DNA of 64,000 nucleotides from Rhizobium sp. P32RR-XVIII (GCF_012641395.1 NZ_JABAIH010000003.1:186001-250000), one strand, 5' to 3'. Shown: positions 1 to 9,684, counted from the first letter of the stretch. The notes: a model not told the origin generated them from the letters alone. Program-made: numbers and translations.

Positions 1-2
1 CC

Positions 3-92
3 ATCCGGCTGCAACTTCCGGCCCATCGCTGTGTCCTTCTGCCGGAGGATGCAGCGTCAAGCACGAAGCGTGTCGAGGCGGTCAGCGCCTGA
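3..92 (+). CDS. possible C-terminal tail of a gene cut by the window edge
   Basis: One frame stays open from the left edge to a TGA at 90-92. The 29 residues have the feel of the end of a LysR-type effector domain, but the stretch is too short to identify. The rest of the leader to 283 shows no gene. The call rests only on the open frame and is weak. Confidence 0.2.
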   Translation: MRLQLPAHRCVLLPEDAASSTKRVEAVSA

Positions 93-283
93 GGTGCCCG
101 ACCGCTCGGAAATCTGAGTCTCGGACGGCCCGCCCGGAAAGGTCGTGCATAAATTATGGCCGCTAGGCCGAATTTCAGCCGGGTCTGTTCCCGGAGCCGG
201 CAGCGGCGGGGGAGGCCGATGCCGGAGCAACTGATGACTGCGGCTTCCGCGCAGGCGAAAGCGGCCAACCCATGGAGGAATCG

Positions 284-1354
284 ATGTTCACATTCGCTTA
301 CCGACGCGCCTTGGTCGCGTTAGGCACCGGTGTCCTGATTGCAGCGTCTGTCTTGCTCGCCCCGGCCTGGGCGCAGGACGCGGATAAGGTGAAGGAGGTG
401 GCCAACTACCATGGCGAAGACCGCCAGGCGATGCTCGAAGCCGGCGCGAAGGCCGAGGGCAAGTTGGTGATCTATACGACTGGCACGCAGATCGATCCGC
501 TCGTTGCCAAGTTCCATGAAAAATACCCTTTTATTGCCGTCGAGCAGTTGCGCGCCAGCGCGTCCGATATCGCCCGTCGGGTCTTCGAGGAATACCGTGC
601 CGGCTATTTCGCCGTCGATGGCTTCGAACTATCGGCCTACGGCCTGATCGTGCCGCGCGACAACGGGGCACTGCTGCCATTCTACTCGCCCGAGGCAGCG
701 AACTTTCCCGACAACGCCAAGGAAACGAACGGGAACTGGATCGTCGTGCGCGAATCCTATCCGGTCCTCGGCTACAACACCAAGCTCGTTGCCGAAGCGG
801 ATGTTCCGAAGACGTTCGACGACCTGCTCGACCCCAAGTGGAAGGGCAAGATGGCGGTCTCCGGATCGCTCTCAACCACCGGAAACTGGATTGGCTCCCT
901 TGTGATCTCCAAGGGAACTGATTTCGTGCGTCAGCTCAAAAAGCAGGATATCCGGGTCTATGAGGTGACGGGCCGCGCACTGGCAAACCTGCTCGTCTCC
1001 GGCGAGGTCGCCATATCACCGAATGTCTACGACTCTCACATTCTGGCGAGCCAAAAGGCGGGGGCGCCCGTCGCATGGCGCGCGCTCGGACCGGTCACCG
1101 TCACGGATACGAGTGTCGCACTCGCTTCGCGGGCCCCGCATCCGCATGCGATGATGCTCTTTGCAGATTTCCTGATGTCCAAGGAGGGGCAGGAAATGTA
1201 CAAGACGCTCGGCTATTCGTCGCCTCGCACCGACATGCAGACGGGAACATCTCCGAAGGAGAAGATCTATCTCTCCAACCGGCCGAACTACATACAGGAG
1301 TTCGAGGAGTGGTCCGCCCTCTTCAAGGAGGTCTTCCTGCGGTCCGGCCAGTGA
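284..1354 (+). CDS. ABC transporter substrate-binding protein, Fe3+/spermidine type (copy 1)
   Basis: This is a 356-residue periplasmic binding protein. Residues 1-30 form a signal peptide (Arg7-Arg8, hydrophobic core, AWA cleavage site). The mature part has the family 1 layout, starting with a motif (residues near 45-60) shared with the second binding protein at 6493-7572 (DRQ-x-hydrophobic-x-E-x-GA) and ending with the PHPHA motif before the last helices. The start is at 284, not the upstream ATG at 272, because GGAGG at 274-278 sits 5 nt ahead. No permease lies on this strand, so it probably shares the permease and ATPase at 3454-6349. It may deliver an organic acid rather than iron, because the next genes are catabolic. 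The ligand is unknown. Confidence 0.85.
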   Translation: MFTFAYRRALVALGTGVLIAASVLLAPAWAQDADKVKEVANYHGEDRQAMLEAGAKAEGKLVIYTTGTQIDPLVAKFHEKYPFIAVEQLRASASDIARRVFEEYRAGYFAVDGFELSAYGLIVPRDNGALLPFYSPEAANFPDNAKETNGNWIVVRESYPVLGYNTKLVAEADVPKTFDDLLDPKWKGKMAVSGSLSTTGNWIGSLVISKGTDFVRQLKKQDIRVYEVTGRALANLLVSGEVAISPNVYDSHILASQKAGAPVAWRALGPVTVTDTSVALASRAPHPHAMMLFADFLMSKEGQEMYKTLGYSSPRTDMQTGTSPKEKIYLSNRPNYIQEFEEWSALFKEVFLRSGQ

Positions 1355-1438
1355 TGATTGACGGCCGCCGCGACGCGGCGGCCACACCTGCGATGGGCGG
1401 GTTCATGCTATTGTTTCGTGTCTCCAAGGAGCAGCTAA

Positions 1439-2188
1439 GTGTTCGAAGAATTCGTTCCGCGCAAGAAGATCGGGTATCTGGCGCCGTTACCTGTTATCGA
1501 CAATCAGCCATATGAATTCTATCGCCTCGCACCACCCGGCGTCATGATGGTGATGACGCCGGTCGGTCTCGGGGAATTCTCCAAGGAGGATGTGGAGCGC
1601 GTGTACGAACCCGTCGACAGGCTGGTCGACAGCCTGACGGAGCGCGGCGTCGACATCATTGTCATGGCGGGCGTTCCGCTGCCGCTCCTGATCGGCATCG
1701 AGGGCCACGACCGGCTGATGGATCATATCTCGGCGCGCGCGGGCGTGCCTGCGGTCTCTCAGGTGGGCAACGTCACTGCAGCGATGCGGCACCTCGGTCT
1801 GCGTAACGTCGTCGTCGCCAACAAGTGGACGGACGAGATGAATGCGTCGCTCGGCGCTTTCATGGCTCGCGAAGGGGTTTCCATGGCCGGCGTTTCCAGC
1901 CAGTCCATGGCACCGAAGGATTTCGTGCGCATGCGCTCGCAAAACAGCATGGAATTGGCCTATGAACTCGGCCGGAGAGCCTTTGAGCAATTCCCCGAAG
2001 CCGACGGCCTTTACATCGGCGGGGGCGCCTGGATTTCGCAGCCGGTCGTGGAGAAGCTGGAGGAAGAGTTCGGCAAGCCGGCGATCTGCAATCAGACGGC
2101 CATGCAATGGAACGTCTTGAGCATACTAGACGTGAGGGAGCCGGTAGAGGGCCACGGCAAGCTCCTTGCGAGTGGCGCCTGCGTCTGA
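1439..2188 (+). CDS. maleate isomerase/arylmalonate decarboxylase-like protein lacking both catalytic cysteines
   Basis: The 249-residue protein fits the Asp/Glu racemase superfamily, nearest the maleate isomerase/arylmalonate decarboxylase branch (N-terminal IGYLAPLP-type strand, GVDIIVMAG at 70-77, GLYIGGGAW at 190-198). Family enzymes use a cysteine in one or both of these two loops. Here the first loop reads MAGVP (76-80) and the second GGG (194-196), and the only cysteines are 217 and 248. The start is a GTG at 1439 with AAGGAG at 1426-1431. It lies 84 nt after the binding protein and is probably co-transcribed with it. Classical racemisation or decarboxylation is unlikely, and the real reaction is not known. 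Confidence 0.7.
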   Translation: MFEEFVPRKKIGYLAPLPVIDNQPYEFYRLAPPGVMMVMTPVGLGEFSKEDVERVYEPVDRLVDSLTERGVDIIVMAGVPLPLLIGIEGHDRLMDHISARAGVPAVSQVGNVTAAMRHLGLRNVVVANKWTDEMNASLGAFMAREGVSMAGVSSQSMAPKDFVRMRSQNSMELAYELGRRAFEQFPEADGLYIGGGAWISQPVVEKLEEEFGKPAICNQTAMQWNVLSILDVREPVEGHGKLLASGACV

Positions 2189-2253
2189 GTGCACTTTTGC
2201 GTGAGACTGCCAGCCGCTGATTTCTTGGTTTCCCGGATGCTGATTGATGGCCA

Positions 2254-2295
2254 ACTGAGCGAAGCGAAAACGACGGCTGGCTGGCTTCGCTCAGT
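2254..2295. terminator. inverted repeat between convergent genes, possible bidirectional terminator
   Basis: A perfect 12-bp inverted repeat (2254-2265 and 2284-2295; arm ACTGAGCGAAGC) with an 18-nt loop lies between the racemase-like gene (+) and the LysR gene (-). There is no T-tract on either side, so termination is inferred from position and symmetry only. Confidence 0.35.
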
Positions 2296-2455
2296 CCGGC
2301 GGACGAGCAACTGATCGGCGGGTGCCGGCGGCGACCGGAACGGGCCGTGGAAATCCTTGAGATCGAGGTTAAGCACGCCGGCAACACGATCGGCAAGTTG
2401 CAGTGTTATGTCGAGGCTACCGAAGATTCGAATGCGGATGCATCCCCTCGGCTCG

Positions 2456-3370
2456 TTATCCCGACTGTCCGACTGATAGCCTCTCGACCAAGAAGTCGAT
2501 GAGTACGCGTATTTTCGTCGGCAGCTTCTCGAAGTTCGGGAACAGGAGCTGTAGTTGCTGGTCGGTGATGATTCGGTCTTCGAACAGGCTCACCAGCGCG
2601 CCTTGGGCAATCAGATCGTCCGCGGCGAAGTTCAGCATCCGCGCGACGCCGAAGCCGTTCGTCGCCGCCTCCCGGATGACCAGCGGGCTGTTTGACCGCA
2701 AGGCGCCATTGACGCGCAGTAGCTTCTGCCCGTCGCCATCGGCAAAACTCCATTCATCTGACTGAGGCTGGTTGAGTAGCACCAGGCAATTGTGGTCGAG
2801 CAGATCCTCGGGCCGCTCCGGACGGCCCTTACGCTCCAGATAGGCGGGTGACGCAACGATCCGGTACGGAACCGGCCGGAGCGATCGGCGGCGGATGTTG
2901 GGCGATCCCGGATTCCCCTCGCGCGTCAAGTCATTGGTGCGAAAGCCGATGTCGAAGTCGTGCTCGATCATGTCGAGGCCCGGCTTGCCGAAGACCATCT
3001 CGATCCGGATGTCCGGATGGCTATTCATGAATTCCAGGATCAGGGGCCAGACCAGGATCTGGCCGGCGCCGGGCGACGAATGGATTCTGATGTCGCCCTT
3101 CATCTCTATACTGAGGCAGTCGGCAGCAGCGCGACCCTGCTCGATCTCGCGCAAGCCGCGGACGCAGCCGTTGTAGAATTCCTGGCCAGCGTCGCTGATG
3201 GACAGTGTATGGGTTGTTCTGTGTATCAGCTTGACGTCGAGGTAACGCTCCAGCCGGGCAATGCTCTTGCTAACCGCAGATTCCGAGAGGTTGAGGGCCT
3301 TGCCGGCGGCGGAAAAACTACCAAGATTCACCACCTTGATGAAGAGCTGAAGGTCTCGAACGTATATCAA
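2456..3370 (-). CDS. LysR-family transcriptional regulator
   Basis: The 304-residue protein has the normal LysR length. A winged helix-turn-helix is at residues 1-62 (LQLFIKVVNLGSFSAAG, then SESAVSKSIARLE). The periplasmic-binding-like effector domain runs from about 92 to 300. It follows the ABC ATPase gene on the same strand with an 83-nt gap, so it could be read from the transporter promoter or have its own. The likely role is substrate-responsive control of the surrounding transporter and catabolic genes. The effector is unknown. Confidence 0.85.
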   Translation of the reverse strand: MIYVRDLQLFIKVVNLGSFSAAGKALNLSESAVSKSIARLERYLDVKLIHRTTHTLSISDAGQEFYNGCVRGLREIEQGRAAADCLSIEMKGDIRIHSSPGAGQILVWPLILEFMNSHPDIRIEMVFGKPGLDMIEHDFDIGFRTNDLTREGNPGSPNIRRRSLRPVPYRIVASPAYLERKGRPERPEDLLDHNCLVLLNQPQSDEWSFADGDGQKLLRVNGALRSNSPLVIREAATNGFGVARMLNFAADDLIAQGALVSLFEDRIITDQQLQLLFPNFEKLPTKIRVLIDFLVERLSVGQSG

Positions 3371-3453
3371 ACCCGGCTGCTTTCTCTCTGTCCTCGGCCT
3401 CGGGTAGCATCGACAACGTCACAACGCCGCGGACTGTGACGGCGCCGGACCCC

Positions 3454-4578
3454 TTACGCCCGGGAGGCAGCCGAGGGCAGCGCGACCGTCGCGGTCTCCG
3501 GCAGACAGATCGTCACAGTGGAGCCGACGTCCACGCCAGCCACGGGTGCGCAGCGGACCGTGAGGCTGAGATCGTGTCCCATGACCACTTTATACTCCAG
3601 AAGTTCGCCGAGAAAAGTCTCGCCGAGCACCGTTCCTTCGAACCGGTTGGCGCCATCGATCTTTTTGGGTGACGAAGCGCTGAGCGCAATGCTTTCCGGG
3701 CGCACCACGATCGATACGCTGTCGTCAACCGCGGCCGGATGGCGGAAGCGGCAGCGGAGTGGCCCGATCGGTATCATGACGCTGCCAATATCACACGACG
3801 CCGGCGCACTCTGCACGGTGGCACTCAGCATGTTGCTCTTGCCTATGAAGTTGGCGACGAACTCGCTGTTGGGTTCGTGGTAAATCTGCTTCGGAGTTCC
3901 GAGTTGGACGACGCGTCCTTCGTTCATCACCGCGATCCGATCAGAGAGGGCGAGGGCTTCGGCCTGGTCGTGCGTGACGTAGATTGAGGTGACTCCCCAT
4001 TCCTTCTGGAGTCGCTTCAGCTCATCTCGCATTTGCTCGCGCAGCTGCGCATCGAGATTGGACAGCGGCTCATCGAGGAGCATTAGCTTTGGCTCGCGCA
4101 CGAGCGCCCTGGCGAGCGCCAACCGCTGCTGCTGGCCGCCGCTGAGCTGAGTCGAAGGGCGGTCGATGTAACGGGCGAGGCCGACCACGTCCAAAACGTC
4201 GCTGACGCGCTTACGGATTTCGCTTTCGGCCATGCGTTTCCGTCGCGAGACGCGCAGCGGATAGGCGGCGTTCTCGAAGACGTTAAGGTGCGGCCAGATG
4301 GCATAGGACTGGAATACCATGCCGATGTCGCGGTCATACATCGGAGTGAAGACGCCGGCCTCGGCGTTGAAGAGGCTGCGATCCGCGAGCCGGATAACTC
4401 CACGGTCCGGCAACTCTAGTCCCGCGATTGACCGCAGCGTTGTCGTCTTGCCGCAGCCGGAAGGGCCGAGGAGGGTGAAGAGCTCACCCTCGGCAACCTC
4501 GAAGTCGATGCCGAATATGCCGCCCGCCGTGCCATCGGAGGTAACATATCGCTTGTAAAGGTTTTCCAGCGCCAACAT
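3454..4578 (-). CDS. ABC transporter ATP-binding protein, FbpC/PotA type
   Basis: This 374-residue ATPase should power the permease encoded just upstream. Walker A is GPSGCGKTT at residues 38-46, the signature is LSGGQQQR near 144-151, Walker B is LMLLDEPL near 163-170, and the H-loop is YVTHDQ near 199-204. The C-terminal third is a TOBE-like domain as in PotA/FbpC proteins. It starts 19 nt after the permease stop in the order binding protein, permease, ATPase. Cargo cannot be told from the ATPase. Confidence 0.9.
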   Translation of the reverse strand: MLALENLYKRYVTSDGTAGGIFGIDFEVAEGELFTLLGPSGCGKTTTLRSIAGLELPDRGVIRLADRSLFNAEAGVFTPMYDRDIGMVFQSYAIWPHLNVFENAAYPLRVSRRKRMAESEIRKRVSDVLDVVGLARYIDRPSTQLSGGQQQRLALARALVREPKLMLLDEPLSNLDAQLREQMRDELKRLQKEWGVTSIYVTHDQAEALALSDRIAVMNEGRVVQLGTPKQIYHEPNSEFVANFIGKSNMLSATVQSAPASCDIGSVMIPIGPLRCRFRHPAAVDDSVSIVVRPESIALSASSPKKIDGANRFEGTVLGETFLGELLEYKVVMGHDLSLTVRCAPVAGVDVGSTVTICLPETATVALPSAASRA

Positions 4579-4597
4579 ATCATCGCTCCAGGATCGA

Positions 4598-6349
4598 TCA
4601 ATGGACGGAGAGGCCGAAGCGCCTCGAGAGAATATAGAGGATGACGCTGACCACCGTCATGAACGCCATCCAAGTGAGGCCCATGGCGGCCAGCTCGTTA
4701 ATCTGACCGTTGCTCCAGAGGTCGAACAGCGTCACGGCCACCAACTGCGAATGCGGCCCGGCGAGAAGCAGCGGCATCGAAACCGCGCGAACGGACAGCA
4801 GGAAGATGAGCAGCCAGGAGGTTACGATCGGCGGCAGCAGCAGCGGCACGACGATCCGCACGAAGGTGGTCCACGTGCGGGCGCCGGCGACACCGGATGC
4901 TTCTTCCAGTTCCCGGTTTATCTGCAGCGCACCGGTGTAGGCATAGCGCATGCCATAGGGCAGGTAGTGGACGAACGAGGCGATGACGATCGACAGCACC
5001 GTGCCGTAGAGCCCGAAGGGTGTATTCAGGAAGATCTGGAGGAAGGCGACGCCGAGCACGATCGACGGAAAGATCAGCGGCAGGGTGGCGAGCTGATCGA
5101 GCAGCCACGCACCGCGGACGCGCCGGACGACGAGCCACGCGCACAAGGCGGCGGCGCCGGAGGAGAGCGTGGCCGCGCCGACGCCGACGATCAGCGTGTT
5201 GAGGATCGAACTTCGGAACGAATAGGACTGCGCGACGAGGACATAGTTGTGGAGGGTTACCCGTGTCAGCGACGCGGCGTTGATGCCGTCGTAATAGGGC
5301 AGCAGCGACGCCCACAGCACCATGCCGACCGGCAAGACGATGACGAGCCCGATAAAACCGATGAGGATCGCGGCGGTGAGGTAGCGCCAGCGCCCGAGGT
5401 CGATCACCCGTGGCCGGAAGCCCTTGCCGGTGATCGTCTGGTAACGCTCGGCGTGGCGCGAGATGCGGCTGTACCAGCGCAGCAGGATCATCACCAACAA
5501 GAGGAGTATCACCGAGAAGGCGGCCGATTGCCCGTAGTCTGGCGGGGTGCGCGAATTGACAGCGTCGAAAATGTCGGTGGTGATCACCGAGACACCGCCC
5601 GGCAGTCCGACCAGCGCCGGTACCTCGAAGGATTCGAACGAACGAATGAAAACGAGGAGCATCAAGGCGAGAATACCGGGGATGCAGAGCTTCAGCGTGA
5701 TGCGCAGGAAGGTCTGGAGAACTCCGGCACCGCTCATCATGGACGCCTCTTCAAGGCTCGCATCGGATGATCGCAGCACCGCTGATAGGAGCAGATATGC
5801 AAGCGGCGTCCAGATGAAGCCTTCGATCAGGATCATTCCGACCATCGAGTAGACGTCGAAAACCGGCTGATTGCTGCCGGTCAGCGCCATCAGGATCGCA
5901 TTGAGCGGTCCCGCCCGTCCGAGCACGAGCAGCCAAGCGGCCGTGTAAAGAACGTGCGGTGTGCCGAGCGAGACGACCGACACGACGATCATATAGCGCC
6001 GCAGCGGCGTATCCGTTCGTTCCACGATCCAGGCGATCACAACCCCGATGACAATGGCGACGATCGCCGCGCCGACGGAATAGATCGCGGTATTGAGAAG
6101 GTTGGCGAAGAAGCGCGGGTTGTCGAGTATCCCGGTGAAGTGCGCGAAAGTGAACTCGTCGAAATAGCCGAGGAAGGTGGTGGTATAGAGGCTGGAGATA
6201 ATGAGATAGGCAACGGGGGGGAGCACGAGGACGGCAAGGATGATCATCAGCACGATCACACTTGGCGGCGGCGGCGCCCACCGCCGGCTATGTCCGGGTA
6301 GGATCATCGCGGGAGCGATATTGCTCATGTCGGTATTCTGCATTGCCAT
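4598..6349 (-). CDS. two-domain ABC transporter permease, FbpB/ThiP type
   Basis: The protein has about 583 residues and 12 predicted membrane segments in two homologous halves, each with the inner-membrane permease EAA loop (EEASMMSGAGVLQTF and EEASGVAGARTWTTF). This tandem fusion is typical of iron- and thiamine-type importers. The frame is open to an ATG at 6439, but the 30 extra residues are not hydrophobic and no ribosome site precedes them. The ATG at 6349 has GGGA nine bases upstream, so it is preferred. It lies between the binding-protein and ATPase genes on the same strand. Confidence 0.85.
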   Translation of the reverse strand: MAMQNTDMSNIAPAMILPGHSRRWAPPPPSVIVLMIILAVLVLPPVAYLIISSLYTTTFLGYFDEFTFAHFTGILDNPRFFANLLNTAIYSVGAAIVAIVIGVVIAWIVERTDTPLRRYMIVVSVVSLGTPHVLYTAAWLLVLGRAGPLNAILMALTGSNQPVFDVYSMVGMILIEGFIWTPLAYLLLSAVLRSSDASLEEASMMSGAGVLQTFLRITLKLCIPGILALMLLVFIRSFESFEVPALVGLPGGVSVITTDIFDAVNSRTPPDYGQSAAFSVILLLLVMILLRWYSRISRHAERYQTITGKGFRPRVIDLGRWRYLTAAILIGFIGLVIVLPVGMVLWASLLPYYDGINAASLTRVTLHNYVLVAQSYSFRSSILNTLIVGVGAATLSSGAAALCAWLVVRRVRGAWLLDQLATLPLIFPSIVLGVAFLQIFLNTPFGLYGTVLSIVIASFVHYLPYGMRYAYTGALQINRELEEASGVAGARTWTTFVRIVVPLLLPPIVTSWLLIFLLSVRAVSMPLLLAGPHSQLVAVTLFDLWSNGQINELAAMGLTWMAFMTVVSVILYILSRRFGLSVH

Positions 6350-6492
6350 GTTTCGGCGTCCCGATAATGCTGTCGGCACTCTGTGAAGGGTGCGGCTGAG
6401 AAGCGGACGCGGCGCTTGGCCACGTCCGGTAATGGTCATGCGATCAGGGGCTTCGTTCAGCGGGTGGCACGGCGCGCCAGCCCGGCCCTTGG

Positions 6493-7572
6493 TCAGCGCG
6501 AGGTCTTCTTGAATATTTCCATCGTGTCCGCCTGCATCTGCTGCGAATCCTCCGGCGTAACCAGCAGCATGTCGCGGCCGTTCAGGGCCGGTACGGTCGG
6601 CCGCTGCGCCTCTGGCGGTGCGACGTCGGGATGCGCCGGGATATAGTTTGCGTCAGCGAGGAAATGCTGACCCGCCTTGGAGAGCAGGAAGTCGATAAAG
6701 AGCATTGCGGCATGTGGATGCGGCGCCGTCTTCAGCAACTGGATATGGTCCGGGCGAGCGAGCGTTGGATTGGGCGAGACGAACCAGACCGGGGCGCCCT
6801 TTTCATGACTGATGATCACATGATGCAGAGCGGCCGACAGCAATATGTCGTGCTCGCCTGCGATCACCTGATCCAGAGCCGCCCGGACGCTTCCGGTCAG
6901 AGCGGCTACGTCCTGCTTGGCGAGCTTGTCGAAATACGCCTCAGCCTTCTCCTTGCCCCAGAGTTTGATGAGATAGTTGATCACCAGCGGCCCGCCGGTC
7001 TCCTGGCTGTCGGTCCAGACCATGCGGCCTTTCCACTTCGGATCGAGCAGATCTTCCCATGTCTTGGGAGCCTCCGCTTCCGAAATCCGGGAGGTGTTGT
7101 AGCCGATACCGGTGTAGGTGAAGCGGATAGAGGCCCAGAGATGGTCTTTCTGGATGAATTCAGCGGGGTATTCAGCAAGCACCGGCGAGTCGAACGACTG
7201 CAGCAGTCCGGCCTTGGCGAGCGCGGCCGAAGTGCTGGCCACGACGACGTCGGCTTCGCTGACGCCGGCGCGCGCCTGTGCGAAGACCTGCTGGATGATC
7301 TGCTGGGAATCGTTGCGCGAGAATTGGAGGTCGATATAGGGATATTTCTTCTCGAACGCCTCCTCCAGTGGTCGCGCCGCCTGGTCCACGATAAGCGAAG
7401 TGCTGAGAATGACGGAACCTTCCTTGCGCGCTCCCTCTTCGAGGATGCTCTGGCGGTCTGGCCCGGAAAGATGGGCGATCTTATCGATGTCCTCTGCGCG
7501 GACTGCGGTAACGGCAAGCGCCGCCACCAGAACGCCGAGCGTAAGCACGCTCGTTCTGCCTATCTTGATCAT
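6493..7572 (-). CDS. ABC transporter substrate-binding protein, Fe3+/spermidine type (copy 2)
   Basis: The 359-residue periplasmic protein begins with a signal peptide (Lys3/Arg6, hydrophobic residues 8-23, cleavage near VRA|ED at 26). The fold matches family 1 binding proteins and it is a distant paralogue of the protein at 284-1354: the mature N-terminus carries the same DRQSILEEGA-type helix and the C-terminal lobe the same PHPHA motif. It is the first gene of the minus-strand transporter operon. The ligand is unknown, perhaps the acid processed by the divergent catabolic genes. Confidence 0.85.
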   Translation of the reverse strand: MIKIGRTSVLTLGVLVAALAVTAVRAEDIDKIAHLSGPDRQSILEEGARKEGSVILSTSLIVDQAARPLEEAFEKKYPYIDLQFSRNDSQQIIQQVFAQARAGVSEADVVVASTSAALAKAGLLQSFDSPVLAEYPAEFIQKDHLWASIRFTYTGIGYNTSRISEAEAPKTWEDLLDPKWKGRMVWTDSQETGGPLVINYLIKLWGKEKAEAYFDKLAKQDVAALTGSVRAALDQVIAGEHDILLSAALHHVIISHEKGAPVWFVSPNPTLARPDHIQLLKTAPHPHAAMLFIDFLLSKAGQHFLADANYIPAHPDVAPPEAQRPTVPALNGRDMLLVTPEDSQQMQADTMEIFKKTSR

Positions 7573-8120
7573 GAATAATCCTGCTCTGTAACTGTCGCAA
7601 ATTTTTTGGTCGCCTTCAGGCGGCGACGCGATTCCTATTCATTGCGAGGCCGAGCCTCCTCCTTCTCAGGTGCCAGCCGAATACCGCTCTGGGCATTAGC
7701 CTCCTCCGTCTGGTTACGCCGTCGCAACGACGGCGTTTGATGGAGGCAGAGCATGCGTGTGACCAAGTCTCCTCCCTCCGTCACAGTCGCATTTTTAGGC
7801 TTCGATCGACGCCATGAGGTAATGAAACGTCTCCATCCGCACATAGTAAAGCCGTATGTCGGGAAAGACCATTATTCCTGATCGTCATTACGGGTTCGAG
7901 CGGAACGTAAAGGGTTTTGGCCGGCATCGTTCCTCATCGGCAATTCCATCATTCCGTTGGTGCGCTTCCACCGGAATTGATCCTTTGACAGAAGTGCCGC
8001 CGAGCAACTGCTGCGAGAGGAACGCTGGTCGTTTGGTTTTGGCCTCACGTTTTTCGATGACCTAGATCCAGCTTCGCAGCTGAAGGCCCATAACGAAGAA
8101 TTGCTGGTATGGAGAATGCG
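7573..8120. other. 548-bp divergent intergenic region
   Basis: The gap separates the minus-strand transporter operon from the plus-strand catabolic genes and must contain both promoters. No convincing coding sequence is seen: a 69-codon minus frame has Arg/Glu-rich composition and no ribosome site. The only clear structure is the palindrome at 7717-7735. Confidence 0.6.
7717..7735. promoter_or_regulatory. perfect 8-bp inverted repeat with 3-nt spacer (possible operator)
   Basis: CGCCGTCG, CAA, CGACGGCG. It lies in the divergent intergenic region about 145 bp upstream of the binding-protein gene on the minus strand and 385 bp upstream of the hydratase gene. It could be a regulator site or the stem of a short hairpin. 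The T-run after it is too short for a good terminator. Confidence 0.3.
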
Positions 8121-8948
8121 ATGTCTCAGAATGTAATCGAGCTTCAGAACGTGAAGGTTGAGCGCGAGGGCGGCACGACTTTCATCTACTTGAATCGGCC
8201 TGAAAAGCGGAATGCGATGAGCCCGCAGTTGCACCTGGACATGTGCGAAGCACTTGAGTGGGCTGAAGAAGACGATGCAACCAAGGTTGTTGTCCTATCG
8301 GGAGCGGGCGGCAACTTCTGTGCCGGGCAGGATCTGAAGCTGTATTTCCGCGGAACCGAAGACGATCCGAAGGCCCGCGCCCGCGCACGCCGTGCGGCCC
8401 ATTCCTGGCGCTGGGACAAGCTCTCGAACTTCCCCAAACCGACCATCGCCATGGTTCACGGCTACTGTTTCGGCGGTGGTTTCACGCCGGTCATCGCCTG
8501 CGATTTTGCGATCGCGGCTGACGACGCGACCTTTGGCGTATCGGAGGTGAACTGGGGCATTATTCCAGGCGGACTGGTCGCCTGGGCGATCACTCAGGTC
8601 ATGAACTATCGGGATGCGATCTACTATTCCGCCACCGGCGAACAGTTCAGCGGCCAGGAAGCCGCCGCAATGAAATTCGTCAACAAGTCAGTCGCGCTTC
8701 AGGATCTGAAGCCCACCGTCCTTGAGCTGGCGCAGAGCCTGCAAGCGAAAAGCCCCGCGGCGCTGCGCTACACCAAGGAAGCCATCCGCGCCGTGCGCTC
8801 AATGTCGAGGGAACAGGCCTTCGATTATCTCAACGCAAAGAGCGACGCGCTGAAATACGCCGATCCCGAGGGCGGCCGTAAGAAGGCGATGTCCCAATTT
8901 CTGGATGACAAGACCTACAAGCCCGGCCTGGGAGCCTACAAGCGCTGA
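8121..8948 (+). CDS. hydroxycinnamoyl-CoA hydratase/lyase-like enoyl-CoA hydratase (copy 1)
   Basis: This 275-residue crotonase-fold protein resembles the Ech/FerB lyases that convert feruloyl- or coumaroyl-CoA to an aldehyde plus acetyl-CoA. It has the same length, NRPEKRNAMSP near the N-terminus, CFGGG at 116-120 for the oxyanion hole, the acid/base Glu142 in SEVNWG, and a C-terminus ending KPGLGAYKR. The Tyr that contacts the substrate 4-hydroxyl in characterised lyases aligns with Asn238, and position 70 is Gln instead of Met, so the substrate may differ. The start is 8121, with GGAG at 8111-8114. It is about 97% identical in DNA to the copy at 13379-14206. Confidence 0.8.
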   Translation: MSQNVIELQNVKVEREGGTTFIYLNRPEKRNAMSPQLHLDMCEALEWAEEDDATKVVVLSGAGGNFCAGQDLKLYFRGTEDDPKARARARRAAHSWRWDKLSNFPKPTIAMVHGYCFGGGFTPVIACDFAIAADDATFGVSEVNWGIIPGGLVAWAITQVMNYRDAIYYSATGEQFSGQEAAAMKFVNKSVALQDLKPTVLELAQSLQAKSPAALRYTKEAIRAVRSMSREQAFDYLNAKSDALKYADPEGGRKKAMSQFLDDKTYKPGLGAYKR

Positions 8949-9093
8949 AGGTTTGAAGGATAACGGCGACGGGATTCCATCAAGAGGTCATTGTACTTCG
9001 AAGCCGCTTTAGAAGGCAGCGATGGAAATAGACCCGGTGGATGGTGACACGGCCGATACGAGACGCCAGGGAAGCAGAGAAGTTGGAGACGTG

Positions 9094-9683
9094 ATGGACG
9101 ATCACCACGATACGCATGATGCCGAAGGCCCTGCGGGGTACTATCACTCGAAGAAGGATCGTGTGTTCGTGCGCGCGATCGAAGGCGCGTACAATCTGAC
9201 CGAAGAACTGAACCGTCTCCGCGCCATGCCGCGTGTGCGCAAGGCCAGGGATATTAAGTTCGTCGATGGACCGCAGGCCTACAGCCGCCACTATGTCGAG
9301 CCTGAGCACGGCATCACCCAGACCTTCCACCTGCATCTCGAGGAATACGGGCCAGGCGGCAAGAGCCAGAAGCACGGTCATGTCAACGAGGCCGCCTTCT
9401 ACATCCTCGACGGGGACGGCTACGAGGTCCACGACAACATCCGCTACGACTGGACTGCGGGCGCATCGCGATCGTACACAACAACTGCGTGCACCAGCAT
9501 TTCAACGCCTCTGACACCAAGCCGGCGCGGGCTCTCGTTATCAAGACCAAGCCGATGTACCTGTTCATGAACATGCTGTTCCAGAAGACCGTCGAGCCGC
9601 GCCACACCAGTCCTGCGCCCGGAGGCGAAGATTTTGTAGTGCGCGAGGAGGAAGAAAACTTCAACCACGGTGAGGAATACTGA
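9094..9683 (+). pseudogene. cupin-domain protein gene with a one-base frameshift
   Basis: From ATG 9094 (GGAG at 9084-9087) the frame encodes a cupin with metal motif 1 (HGHVNEA, then YILDGDG), then derails near 9463. In the +2 frame from 9465 the expected second motif follows (IVHNNCVHQHFN), continuing to a TGA at 9681-9683. A GD pair would be normal at the junction, and 9460-9464 reads ggcgc where ggcgac would restore the frame, so one base is missing. The reconstructed protein is about 196 residues and resembles its intact neighbour at 9685. It is either a true pseudogene or an assembly error. Confidence 0.75.
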
Positions 9684-9684
9684 G

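Noticed and set aside
4601..5770. 389-codon plus-strand frame across the permease gene
   Set aside because: It is rich in Arg, Glu and Gly with no hydrophobic pattern, and lies antisense to a permease with clear membrane segments.
7635..7844. 69-codon minus frame in the divergent promoter gap
   Set aside because: No ribosome site, no conserved features, and located in a promoter region.
9455..9490. Programmed ribosomal frameshift in the first cupin
   Set aside because: No slippery heptamer or downstream stem is visible; a missing base is simpler.
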